Assembly (NCBI GenBank): GCA_000824805.1
Contig: CCNA01000001.1
Span: 124,001-188,000, forward strand
Reading direction: 5' to 3'
Length of the DNA: 64,000 nucleotides
Source of the DNA: Mesorhizobium sp. SOD10
Lineage (GTDB): Bacteria; Pseudomonadota; Alphaproteobacteria; Rhizobiales; Rhizobiaceae
Under the pieces are notes generated by a model. It was given only the letters and a program-made list of their open reading frames with translations. It searched no databases and was not told where the DNA came from. How positions within the stretch are numbered: the stretch's first letter is position 1; the number at the start of each line of letters is the position of its first letter. Below are positions 40,218 through 48,403 of the stretch, in pieces. The translations under genes and the position numbers were made by a program.

Positions 40218-42671
40218 TCAGGCCTTTATCTTCGTCCCGGCCGGATCGTACATCGCCTCGAGATGGATCTTTGCCGGCGTGCGTTCCATCGCCACCACCA
40301 GCTCGTAGTCGCCCGATGCGAGGAACCCGTCGCTCACACCGTCGGCATGGCGCACATAGCCGTAGCCGATGTTCTTCTCGACCGTATAGCCGTAGCCGCC
40401 GCTGGTGAGATAGCCGACCGGTTCGCCATTGCGCAGGATCGTCTCGCGCCCAACCAGCACGATCTCCGGATCGTCCACCGTGAAGCCGGCAAAGCGTTTC
40501 GCCGGTGGCTTGCCGGCTGCTTTCTCCAACGCTCTTCGCCCGACGAAATCGGTGTTCTTGCGAAGCTTCACCGCCCAGCCGAGCCCCGCTTCCAGCGGCG
40601 TGTCATTCGGGGTGATGTCGGAGCCCCAGGCGCGATAACCCTTTTCCAGCCTGAGCGACTCCAGCGCCCGGTAGCCGACCGGGCGAATGCCATGCGCCTC
40701 GCCCGCCGCCATCAGCGCATCGAAAACCTCGCCGGTAGCCGCAATCGGCACATGCAGCTCCCAGCCGAGCTCACCGACATAGGTGACGCGCAGCGCCTTC
40801 ACGCTATGGCCGGCAATCTGGATTTCGCGGGCATGGCCGAAGGGGAAGGCGGGGGTCGTGACATCGGCCGCCGTCACCGCCTGCAGCACGTCGCGGGTGC
40901 GCGGTCCCATCAGCGACAGCGTGCCGTACTCCTCGGTGACGTCGGTCAACCTGGCGTCGAGGCCGGAGCCGATATGATCGCTTATCCAGGACAGGTCATG
41001 CGTGCGGAAGCCCGTGCCGGTGACGATGTAGAACCGGTCCTCGCCGAGCCGTGACACGGTGAGGTCGGCCTCGATGCCGCCGCGCGTGTTGAGAAGCTGC
41101 GTGTAGGTCAGCCGGCCGACCGGCTTGTTGATGTCGTTGGCGCAGATCCAGTCGAGTGCCTTCAGCGCGTCGGCGCCCGTCAGCTCGTATTTGGCGAAAG
41201 AGGATTGGTCGAAGATGCCGACCTTCTCGCGCACGTGCCGGTGCTCCTCGCCGACCGGGCCGAACCAGTTCTGGCGGCCCATTGAATAGACGTCCTCGGC
41301 GGCTGCGCCATCCGGCGCGAACCAGTTCGGCCGCTCCCAGCCGAGCTTGGAGCCGAATACCGCGCGATGCGCCTTCAGCCGCTCATAGAGCGGCGAGACG
41401 ATGCGCGGTCGCCCGGATAGATATTCCTCGTGAGGGAAGCCGATCGTGTAATGCTTGCCATAGGCTTCCAGCGTGCGATCGCGGACCCAGTCGCGGTCGC
41501 GATGCAGGCCGGAGAAGCGCCTGATGTCGACCACCCAGAGGTCGAGCGGCGCTTCGCCTTCGGCCACCCATTGCGCCAGCACCCAGCCGGCGCCGCCGCC
41601 CGACGCGATGCCGAAGGCGTTGAAGCCGGCGCCGACGAACATGTTCGCGCATTCCGGCGCGACGCCCAGGATGAAATTGCCGTCCGGCGTGAAGCTTTCG
41701 GGCCCGTTGATCATCTGCTTGACGCCGGCGGTTTCCAATGCGGGAACTCGCGCGATCGCCTGGGCCATATGCTGCTCGAAATGATCGTAGTCGTCGTCGA
41801 ACAGACGGAATTCCCAGTCGTTCGGAACGTCGCCGTCGGGAATTCCGGTTGCCCAGGCCAGCGGGTTGGGCTCATAGCCGCCCATCACCAGTCCGCCGAC
41901 CTCCTCCTTGAAATAGGTGCGGCGGTCGGGATCGCGGATCGTCGGCGCGTCGGCGGCTAGTCCTTCGATCTTCTCGGTGATGATGTATTGGTGCTTGACT
42001 GGCTGCAGCGGCACGTTGATGCCGGCCATCGCGCCGACCTGCCTTGCCCACTGCCCGGCGCAGTTCACCACCTTGTCGCAGGCGATCTCGCCCTTTGACG
42101 TCTCCACCGCCGTGATGCGGCCTCCCTTCATCGCAAAGCCGGTGACGCGCACGTCTTCGAACAGTTTTGCGCCATGCATGCGCGCGCCCTTGGCGAGCGA
42201 TTGCGTGATGTCGGAGGGACTTGCCTGGCCGTCGGTCGGCAGCCAGGAGGCGCCGACCAGGTCGCCGGTTTCCATCAGCGGCCACATGCGCTTCACCTCC
42301 GCCGGCGACAGAAGCTGCATGTCCATACCGAAGCTTTTTGCCGTGGTGGCCAGTCGCTTGAACTCGGTCCAGCGGTCGGCGTTCGTCGCCAGCCGGAGGC
42401 ACCCGGTCATCTTCCAGCCGGTCGCCAGACCGGTCTCTGCTTCAAGGCCCTTGTAGAGCTCGACCGAATATTTGAGCACGCGCGTGATCGAGGCCGACGA
42501 GCGCAACTGCCCGACCAGACCGGCGGCGTGCCAGGTCGAACCCGAGGTCAGCTTGCCCTGTTCGAGCAGCACCACATCGGCCTTGTGGTCGCGCGCCAGA
42601 TGATAGGCGGTGGAACAGCCGATGATGCCGCCGCCGATGACGACGATTTCGGCATGGCTGGGCAAGGTCAT
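40218..42671 (-). CDS. Dimethylglycine/sarcosine dehydrogenase-like flavoprotein (DAO + GcvT domains)
   Basis: 817 residues from ATG 42671; the longer frame runs back through the kinase gene and is not real. The N-terminal FAD motif is IVVIGGGIIGCSTAYHLA. His48 in GSTWHAAGL is the residue that binds FAD covalently in dimethylglycine dehydrogenase. The DAO domain runs to about 380, a linker FAO_M region follows, and aminomethyltransferase (GcvT) domains occupy about 430-810, where folate accepts the one-carbon unit. It probably oxidatively demethylates dimethylglycine, sarcosine or a similar N-methyl amine. The start overlaps the upstream kinase stop (ATGA). Confidence 0.9.
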   Translation of the reverse strand: MTLPSHAEIVVIGGGIIGCSTAYHLARDHKADVVLLEQGKLTSGSTWHAAGLVGQLRSSASITRVLKYSVELYKGLEAETGLATGWKMTGCLRLATNADRWTEFKRLATTAKSFGMDMQLLSPAEVKRMWPLMETGDLVGASWLPTDGQASPSDITQSLAKGARMHGAKLFEDVRVTGFAMKGGRITAVETSKGEIACDKVVNCAGQWARQVGAMAGINVPLQPVKHQYIITEKIEGLAADAPTIRDPDRRTYFKEEVGGLVMGGYEPNPLAWATGIPDGDVPNDWEFRLFDDDYDHFEQHMAQAIARVPALETAGVKQMINGPESFTPDGNFILGVAPECANMFVGAGFNAFGIASGGGAGWVLAQWVAEGEAPLDLWVVDIRRFSGLHRDRDWVRDRTLEAYGKHYTIGFPHEEYLSGRPRIVSPLYERLKAHRAVFGSKLGWERPNWFAPDGAAAEDVYSMGRQNWFGPVGEEHRHVREKVGIFDQSSFAKYELTGADALKALDWICANDINKPVGRLTYTQLLNTRGGIEADLTVSRLGEDRFYIVTGTGFRTHDLSWISDHIGSGLDARLTDVTEEYGTLSLMGPRTRDVLQAVTAADVTTPAFPFGHAREIQIAGHSVKALRVTYVGELGWELHVPIAATGEVFDALMAAGEAHGIRPVGYRALESLRLEKGYRAWGSDITPNDTPLEAGLGWAVKLRKNTDFVGRRALEKAAGKPPAKRFAGFTVDDPEIVLVGRETILRNGEPVGYLTSGGYGYTVEKNIGYGYVRHADGVSDGFLASGDYELVVAMERTPAKIHLEAMYDPAGTKIKA

Positions 42672-43552
42672 GACTTGGTCCCGTATTTCGTCCGGTAGTT
42701 CTCCAGCGCCGCATCGAGCCGGACGAGGTTTTCCTCGGTATAGGCGACATAGTCGATGCCGGGCGCGTCGAGATAGAGCTCGGAGACCATGCTCCACATC
42801 GCCTCGCGCAGCAGCGAGGCGCATTGCATGGCGGCGTGCGAGCGGCGGATTTCGCTGTCCGGCTCCTTCATGAAATAGGCGGTCAGGAAGGCGAAGGATT
42901 CCTCATCGCTCAGGCCGGCATTGGAGGCCGCGCCGGCAAGATCGAACATCGCCGTGTTGAAGCCGGCATATTCGAAATCGATCAGCCACAGCCGCCTGCC
43001 ATCGTCGAGAATATTGGCCGGCAAAAGATCGTTGTGGCCGAAGACGATCGGCAACAGCTTCTGCGCCCGCTCGAGCTCGTCGGCGAGCGAAAGATAGCGC
43101 GGCAACTGATCCTTCTTGCGGCTGCCGCCTTCGTCCAGCGTGCGCGCATAGTCGCGGATGACGTGGAACACCCAGAACATGAAGCCGGCGCCGGAGACAT
43201 GGTTCGGCATCTCGCGATGGAAGCCGCGCAGCAGTCCGGCAATACGGTCAAGGTTGGCCCGCACGTCTTCGGCGACGAAGGTCTTGGCGCCGAGGAATTC
43301 CGTCACCAGTATGCCGGGCTCGGCATAATGCACGGCGGGCGCGAAGCCGGCCGCATGCGCCGCCCGCGCCGTCATCACCTCGCGCTCGCGAAAAACATGG
43401 TGGAACGGGAAGTCCTGGCCGAAGCGCACGACATGCCGCCCGGCCGCATCGGTGACGACAAAATTGGCGTTGCTGAGGCCACCCGGCAGCGGCTCGACCT
43501 CAATGCTGCCGTTCCAGCACGGCAGGGCCCGGATGCGGTCTTCGGCACTCAA
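42668..43552 (-). CDS. Choline/ethanolamine kinase-family phosphotransferase, copy B
   Basis: 294 residues from TTG 43552; no upstream ATG/GTG is in frame and the first residues (DRIRALPCWNGSIEVEPLPGG) align with how the family begins, so TTG is probably real. Kinase features are GGLSNANFVV, catalytic FGHNDLLPANIL and metal-binding LIDFEYAGFNTAMFDLAGAA. It is translationally coupled to the dehydrogenase gene (ATGA). The operon is preceded by a terminator-bearing structured leader, pointing to attenuation control. Confidence 0.85.
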   Translation of the reverse strand: MSAEDRIRALPCWNGSIEVEPLPGGLSNANFVVTDAAGRHVVRFGQDFPFHHVFREREVMTARAAHAAGFAPAVHYAEPGILVTEFLGAKTFVAEDVRANLDRIAGLLRGFHREMPNHVSGAGFMFWVFHVIRDYARTLDEGGSRKKDQLPRYLSLADELERAQKLLPIVFGHNDLLPANILDDGRRLWLIDFEYAGFNTAMFDLAGAASNAGLSDEESFAFLTAYFMKEPDSEIRRSHAAMQCASLLREAMWSMVSELYLDAPGIDYVAYTEENLVRLDAALENYRTKYGTKS

Positions 43553-43599
43553 GGCTTCGTTCCGGCCTCAGCCGGTCTCGCGGAAAACGACGATGGGAC

Positions 43600-43783
43600 A
43601 AAATAAAAAAGCCTCGTCGGTGCGAGACGCCAGGATCGGTATCCCGCACCGCACCGACGAGCCCCTTGGCCAGGTATGGTATCCCGGCATCCGCCCCCGC
43701 GGATTCGATAAAAGCTCGCGCCTGGCTGGTTCCAGACGATCTGGTCACTAGGTTGCGGCTCTGCCATCACCTTCCCGTGGCAG
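43600..43783 (-). ncRNA. Candidate structured leader RNA ending in an intrinsic terminator, upstream of the kinase-dehydrogenase operon
   Basis: Read on the minus strand, four helices occur in order: CTGCCA/TGGCAG (43783-43761), CCAGA/TCTGG (43744-43732), GCCAGG/CCTGGC (43726-43721 with 43674-43669) enclosing ATCCGC/GCGGAT (43704-43689), and a perfect 12-bp stem CTCGTCGGTGCG/CGCACCGACGAG (43661-43650 with 43624-43613) followed by GC and TTTTTTATTTT (43610-43600). Two 17-nt near-repeats starting CGGGATACC (14/17 identical) lie 40 nt apart. The first operon codon is 47 nt past the T-run. It could be a riboswitch/attenuator or a free-standing small RNA; I match it to no known class. Confidence 0.5.
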
Positions 43784-43936
43784 CTCCGAGCCTGTCACAA
43801 TGTCAGTCTCATGCCGGGAAGGCAGCGCTGTCAATCAAAAGCTGTGACCTTTTTTGGGTGTTTTGCCCGAAAATATGAGCGACTCCTTTCAAAGCATTGC
43901 CAAAGCCTTAAATTCGGTCAAAATTCCGGGCCCCCG

Positions 43937-44701
43937 ATGATCCATTCGAAACGGCATGGCGAAATCCTGCGCCTCCTCAGCGAGGAGGGCACGATCACCA
44001 TAGCCAGCCTTGCCGAACGTCTTGGCGTCTCGCTGGAAACGGTGCGGCGCGACGTCAAGCCGCTCGCCGATGACGGGTCGGTGCTGAAGATGCATGGCGC
44101 CGTGGGTCTTGCGTCAATCGTGGGCGAGGCGCCATTCGAGCGGCGCATGCGCGAGAATGCGGAAGCCAAGCGCCTGATCGCCAGGACGGTCGCGGCCACG
44201 ATCCGCGATGGCGAGGCCATTATGCTCGATACCGGCACGACCACATCCTTCCTCGCGCGGGAGCTGCTCGGCCATCGCCGGCTGACGGTGGTCACCAACT
44301 CCTCCGACATCGCCCGTACGCTGGCGACGGTGAACGGCAACAAGGTCTATATGGCCGGCGGCGAGCTGCGCAGCGATTCGGGCGCAGCTTTCGGCGTTTC
44401 GGCGATCGAGTTCGTCAGCCGCTTTTCGGTCGATCATGCGGTGATCTCGATCGGCGCGGTCGATGCCGCTGCCGGCCTGACCGACTACGAACTGGAGGAG
44501 GCGGAGTTCGCCCGCATGGTGCTGTCGCGCGGCCAGCGCTCGCTGGTCGTCACCGACCATACCAAGTTCGGCCGCCAGGGCCTGGTCAGGGTCTGCGGCT
44601 TCGACGGCTTTTCCGAGCTCGCCACCGACCAGCCGCCGCCATCCGACATAGCCGCCGCGCTGACCCATGCCGGAGCGCGCCTGACCATCGCGACGGCCTA
44701 G
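43937..44701 (+). CDS. DeoR/GlpR-family transcriptional regulator
   Basis: 254 residues from ATG 43937 (MIHSKRHGEILRLLSEEG); the longer frame to 43811 has no family support. The winged helix TITIASLAERLGVSLETVRRDVKPL is classic DeoR, and the C-terminal sugar-phosphate-sensing domain contains MLDTGTTTSFLARELLGHRRLTVVTNSSDIA. It is divergent from the kinase-dehydrogenase operon, which it may control together with the leader RNA. The preceding gap (43553-43936) holds that leader and the shared promoters. Confidence 0.9.
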   Translation: MIHSKRHGEILRLLSEEGTITIASLAERLGVSLETVRRDVKPLADDGSVLKMHGAVGLASIVGEAPFERRMRENAEAKRLIARTVAATIRDGEAIMLDTGTTTSFLARELLGHRRLTVVTNSSDIARTLATVNGNKVYMAGGELRSDSGAAFGVSAIEFVSRFSVDHAVISIGAVDAAAGLTDYELEEAEFARMVLSRGQRSLVVTDHTKFGRQGLVRVCGFDGFSELATDQPPPSDIAAALTHAGARLTIATA

Positions 44702-44755
44702 CGCCGGAGCCGCCAGTACCTTTCCTTCCGTGCCGCGCCGGTGTTTAGTCCGGCC

Positions 44756-45667
44756 ATGGCCTTCACCATTCGCCAATTGCAGTTCTTCGTCGCCGTCGCC
44801 GAGCAGGGCACCGTCTCGGGCGCCGCGCAGAATCTGTCGATTTCCCAGTCCTCGGTCACCGAAGCGATCAAGGAATTGGAGAGCGACCTCGGCGTCGAGC
44901 TGTTCGAGCGCCATCCGCGCGGCTTGAACATCACCCACAAAGGTCACCAGTTCCTGCGCCACGCGACCAAGATCCTGGCCGATGTCTCCGATGCGCGCCG
45001 CTCTTTCTCCAGCGAGCAGGCTGCCACGGGCGGGCGCCTGCAACTCGGCGTCACCTCTTTAGTCGCCGGCTATGTGCTCTCCGACCTGCTCGCCCGCTAC
45101 CGCCGCGCCTATCCTGGTGTCGAGGTCTCCGCCATCGAGGATAATGGCGACTATCTCGAGCACCTTCTGGTCGGCGGCAAGCTCGATATCGCCGTGATGG
45201 TGACGTCCAACCTGCGCGACCGCACGGCATTGCAGTCGGAAATCCTGGAAGTCTCGGCCTACCGGCTGTGGATCCCGCTCAGCCACCGGCTCGCCAGCGC
45301 CGATATCATCTCGATCGGCGATATCGCGTCCGAGCCGCTGATCATGCTCACCGTAGACGAGATCGAGGAGAACACCGGCAAGCTGCTTTCGGCGATCGGC
45401 GCCCGTCCGCATGTCGCTTTCCGTACGCGCTCGGTCGAGGCCGTGCGCAGCCTGGTCGCCACCGGCGCCGGCGTGGCATTGTTGCCGGACCTAGTCTACC
45501 GCCCCTGGTCCTTGGAAGGCGACCGCATCGAATCGCGCGATATTTCCGGCTCGCTGCCGGTGGTCCAGGTCGGCACCGTCTGGCGCCGCGGCTCCGGCCT
45601 GCCGCAGGCCGCGCGCGACTTCATCGGCCTTGCGCAGTCGCAGCGCATGGCTCGCCAACGGCTCTGA
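44756..45667 (+). CDS. LysR-family transcriptional regulator
   Basis: 303 residues from ATG 44756 (MAFTIRQLQFFVAVAEQG; GTG 44741 adds five residues). The helix-turn-helix GTVSGAAQNLSISQSSVTEAIKELESDLGVELFERH is typical, followed by a periplasmic-binding-protein-like effector domain. It is the last gene before the ydcS-type operon in the same direction. A perfect dyad of the LysR T-N11-A type is 84 bp beyond its stop, so control of polyamine uptake is a reasonable inference. Confidence 0.9.
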   Translation: MAFTIRQLQFFVAVAEQGTVSGAAQNLSISQSSVTEAIKELESDLGVELFERHPRGLNITHKGHQFLRHATKILADVSDARRSFSSEQAATGGRLQLGVTSLVAGYVLSDLLARYRRAYPGVEVSAIEDNGDYLEHLLVGGKLDIAVMVTSNLRDRTALQSEILEVSAYRLWIPLSHRLASADIISIGDIASEPLIMLTVDEIEENTGKLLSAIGARPHVAFRTRSVEAVRSLVATGAGVALLPDLVYRPWSLEGDRIESRDISGSLPVVQVGTVWRRGSGLPQAARDFIGLAQSQRMARQRL

Positions 45668-45670
45668 TCA

Positions 45671-45740
45671 GAGCAATTCCAGGAAAAGCGTGAAGCGGTT
45701 GGGTTTGGGGACTTCGCCATAGCCCTCCGCCCGGAATGCG
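45671..45740. repeat. Degenerate second copy of the GCAATTCC dispersed repeat
   Basis: GCAATTCCAGGAAAA (45673-45687), then GCGTG and GCGGTT, and a CCGCCCGGAATGCG end match the element at 16371-16460, but one terminal octamer has lost a base. It sits between the lysR stop and the dyad before ydcS. Confidence 0.6.
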
Positions 45741-45750
45741 TCAAATAAAG

Positions 45751-45780
45751 TATCGGGAAAACCGATATCGGCTTTCTGAT
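45751..45780 (+). promoter_or_regulatory. Candidate LysR-type operator upstream of the polyamine operon
   Basis: TATCGG-GAAAA-CCGATA (45751-45767) is a perfect 17-bp dyad containing a T-N11-A core, the usual LysR recognition pattern. It overlaps a second dyad, CCGATATCGG (45762-45771), and is followed by CTGATA. It lies about 95 bp before the substrate-binding protein start and directly downstream of a lysR gene. I could not define the -35/-10. Confidence 0.5.
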
Positions 45781-45873
45781 AAATGAATTTGCGAAACCGG
45801 ATTTTTCACAGCACCTTCCGCTTAGGGAACAAAGCCGCGCCCTGAGAGCGCTGCCCCTAGCAATGGGAGATCG

Positions 45874-47031
45874 ATGATGAATGCATTCCTGAAGTCGTGC
45901 ACGGCGCTGACTGTCGCGCTGACTTTTTCCGGTCAGGCCATCGCCCAGGTCAAGGAGCTCGGTAAGGGCGAGGGCGAGCTCAACATCGTTGCCTGGCCGG
46001 GCTATATCGAGCGCGGCGAGACCGACAAGAATTACGACTGGGTGACGGCTTTCGAGAAGGAAAGCGGCTGCAAGGTCAACGTCAAGACCGCCAACACCTC
46101 GGATGAGATGGTCTCGCTGATGAACGAGGGTGGCTTCGACCTTGTCACCGCTTCGGGCGATGCTTCGCTGCGTCTCGTTGCCGGCAAGCGCGTGCAGCCG
46201 ATCAACACCGATCTGATCCCGAGCTGGAAGACTGTCGACGACCGGCTGAAGGATGCGCCCTGGTTCACGGTCAACAAGGTGCATTACGGCGTTCCCTACC
46301 AGTGGGGCCCGAACATCCTGATGTACAACACCGACGTGTTCAAGGAAGCGCCCAAGAGCTGGAACGTCGTCTTCGAGGAGATGAAACTGCCCGACGGCAA
46401 GTCGAACAAGGGCCGCGTCCAGGCCTATGACGGCCCGATCCATATCGCGGATGCCGCCAATTACCTGATGTTCCACAAGCCGGAGCTCGGCATCAAGGAT
46501 CCCTATGAACTGAATGAGGACCAGTACAAGGCGGCGCTGGATCTTTTGCGCACGCAACGCACGCTGGTCGGCCGCTACTGGCACGATGCCGCGATCCAGG
46601 TCGATGACTTCCAGAACGAGGGCGTGGTCGCTTCCGGCTCCTGGCCCTATCAGGTCAACACGCTGGTGGCCGCCAAGAAGCCGATCGCGTCCACCGTGCC
46701 GGAAGAGGGCGTCACCGGCTGGGCCGACACCACCATGATGGAGGCCGACGCCGCCCATCCGAATTGCGCCTATATGTGGCTCGAGCATTCCCTGTCGCCG
46801 AAAGTGCAGGGCGACGTCTCGGCCTGGTTCGGCTCGCTGCCGGTCGTGCCCGCCGCCTGCAAGGGCAACGAACTGCTTACCGACGAAGGCTGCAAGACCA
46901 ACGGCTACGAGAATTTCGAGAAGATCAAGTTCTGGAAGACGCCGGTGTCGAAATGCGCCAGCCAGAACGACCAGTGCGTACCCTATTACCGCTGGGTGTC
47001 GGATTATATCGGCGTCATCGGCGGACGGTAA
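45874..47031 (+). CDS. ydcS: Periplasmic polyamine-type substrate-binding protein (YdcS/PotD-like)
   Basis: 385 residues with a signal peptide (FLKSCTALTVALTFSGQAIA before QVKEL). The PotD-like binding-protein pattern begins LNIVAWPGYIERGETDKNYDWVTAFEKESGCKVNV and continues FDLVTASGDASLRLVAGKRVQPI and VHYGVPYQWGPNILMYN. There are two adjacent ATGs behind GGGAG; either may be used. It is the first gene of a ydcSTUV-patD-like operon, so putrescine or a related polyamine is the likely ligand (inference from synteny). Confidence 0.88.
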   Translation: MMNAFLKSCTALTVALTFSGQAIAQVKELGKGEGELNIVAWPGYIERGETDKNYDWVTAFEKESGCKVNVKTANTSDEMVSLMNEGGFDLVTASGDASLRLVAGKRVQPINTDLIPSWKTVDDRLKDAPWFTVNKVHYGVPYQWGPNILMYNTDVFKEAPKSWNVVFEEMKLPDGKSNKGRVQAYDGPIHIADAANYLMFHKPELGIKDPYELNEDQYKAALDLLRTQRTLVGRYWHDAAIQVDDFQNEGVVASGSWPYQVNTLVAAKKPIASTVPEEGVTGWADTTMMEADAAHPNCAYMWLEHSLSPKVQGDVSAWFGSLPVVPAACKGNELLTDEGCKTNGYENFEKIKFWKTPVSKCASQNDQCVPYYRWVSDYIGVIGGR

Positions 47032-47039
47032 CGCCATCA

Positions 47040-47135
47040 CCCTCCCACAAAGGAGGGTCGACGCGCAACGTCGGGAGGGTCTTCGAAGTGCCCCCACCCG
47101 GCTTCGCCGCGACCTCCCTCTCGAGGGGGAGGTCG
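47040..47135. repeat. Hairpin-rich spacer between ydcS and ydcT
   Basis: Two inverted repeats are present: CCCTCC-CACAAA-GGAGGG (47040-47057) and CGACCTCCC/GGGAGGTCG with an 8-nt loop (47110-47135). There is no T-run. Such elements within an operon may trim or stabilise the highly expressed binding-protein mRNA relative to the downstream transporter genes. Confidence 0.55.
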
Positions 47136-47187
47136 GGCGTCGTGCGAGCTCGCACTCGTTTAACCGGCAACTGAACTGACAGGGCCC

Positions 47188-48186
47188 ATGACCTCTGCCG
47201 TTTCCTTCAAACAAGTCTCGCGCCATTTCGGCAGCGTGCGCGCCGTCGACGCGGTGGATCTGGAGATCGCGCCGGGCGAGTTCTTCGCCATGCTTGGCCC
47301 GTCCGGCTCCGGCAAGACGACCTGTCTGCGTCTGATCGCCGGCTTCGAGCAGCCGACGGCAGGCTCGATCTCCATCTTCGGCGATCGCGCCGAAGGCGTT
47401 CCGCCCTATCGCCGCAACGTCAACACCGTCTTCCAGGACTATGCGCTGTTCCCGCATCTCAACGTGCTCGACAATGTCGCCTACGGGCTGATGGTCAAGG
47501 GCGTCGGCAAGGCCGAGCGGCTGAAGGCGGCGGAAGAGGCGCTGTCGCTGGTTCGCCTGCCGGGCTATGGCGCGCGCCGCCCCGGCCAGCTCTCCGGCGG
47601 CCAGCGCCAGCGCGTGGCGCTCGCCCGCGCGCTGGTCAACCAGCCCAAGGTGCTCCTGCTCGACGAGCCGCTCGGCGCGCTCGACCTCAAGCTGCGCGAG
47701 AACATGCAGGAGGAATTGAAGTCGCTGCAGAAGGTGCTCGGCATCACCTTCGTCTTCGTCACCCACGACCAGGGCGAGGCGCTTTCCATGGCCGACCGCG
47801 TCGCCGTCTTCAACGACGGCAGGATCATGCAGGTCGGCACGCCGGAGGATATCTACCAGCGCCCGAACACGCGCTTCGTCGCCGATTTCGTCGGCTCGTC
47901 CAACGTGCTGCCGCCGGATTTCGTCCAGCGCTATTCCGGCCAGCGTCGCTGGGGAAGTCTCCGGCCAGAATCGATCCGCGTTTCAAGCGCGACCAGCGGT
48001 GACGGTGTCGCCGCGCGCCTCGTCGGCACGAATTATCTCGGCGCCACCACAAGGCTGGCGCTCGATGCCGACGGGTTGAGGCTGCATGCAGTCGTGCCGG
48101 CGGGCACGGCGTTGCCGGCGGAGGGTGAGGCCGTGATGCTCACCTTCAATCGCGACAGCCTGCATCTGATGGATGAGCCGGCATGA
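47188..48186 (+). CDS. ydcT: Polyamine ABC transporter ATPase (YdcT/PotA-like)
   Basis: The cytoplasmic ATPase of 332 residues that powers uptake. Walker A GPSGSGKT (37-44), Q-loop FQDYALFPH, signature LSGGQRQR (135-142), Walker [13 protein letters not shown] (around 156-166), H-loop [15 protein letters not shown] and a C-terminal TOBE domain (about 255-330) give the standard PotA layout. It is separated from the permease gene by a 217-bp spacer holding a 41-bp perfect inverted repeat. Confidence 0.93.
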   Translation: MTSAVSFKQVSRHFGSVRAVDAVDLEIAPGEFFAMLGPSGSGKTTCLRLIAGFEQPTAGSISIFGDRAEGVPPYRRNVNTVFQDYALFPHLNVLDNVAYGLMVKGVGKAERLKAAEEALSLVRLPGYGARRPGQLSGGQRQRVALARALVNQPKVLLLDEPLGALDLKLRENMQEELKSLQKVLGITFVFVTHDQGEALSMADRVAVFNDGRIMQVGTPEDIYQRPNTRFVADFVGSSNVLPPDFVQRYSGQRRWGSLRPESIRVSSATSGDGVAARLVGTNYLGATTRLALDADGLRLHAVVPAGTALPAEGEAVMLTFNRDSLHLMDEPA

Positions 48187-48203
48187 TGAAGGTTTGCGCG
48201 AAG

Positions 48204-48360
48204 CACCCCCCTCTGTCCTGCCGGACATCTCCCCCGCAAGGGGGAAGATTGGCCGTCGCCACGGGCTTCGCCAATTTTCGACGTTGCAGAACCGGCGGGG
48301 CAGACAAGCTGCTGATCTCCCCCCTTGCGGGGGAGATGTCCGGCAGGACAGAGGGGGGTG
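48204..48360. repeat. 41-bp perfect inverted repeat between transporter ATPase and permease genes
   Basis: The arms 48204-48244 and 48320-48360 are exact reverse complements, beginning CACCCCCCTCTGTCCTGCCG on the left and ending CAGGACAGAGGGGGGTG on the right, with a 75-bp centre. Each arm also contains a smaller CCCCCGCAAGGGGG hairpin. No transposase frame is inside. It looks like a mobile palindromic repeat of the kind scattered through rhizobial genomes. Confidence 0.85.
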
Positions 48361-48403
48361 TGAAGGAACGCGACCTTTCCGCCATTGATCCAGCAGGCAT
48401 GTC

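Noticed and set aside
43600..43783. Glycine or SAH riboswitch before the dimethylglycine dehydrogenase operon.
   Set aside because: The conserved core sequences of those classes are not present; only the terminator and generic helices can be supported, so it is reported as an unclassified leader.
48204..48360. Insertion sequence bounded by 41-bp inverted repeats.
   Set aside because: The 75-bp centre encodes nothing and no target duplication is apparent; better described as a palindromic repeat.
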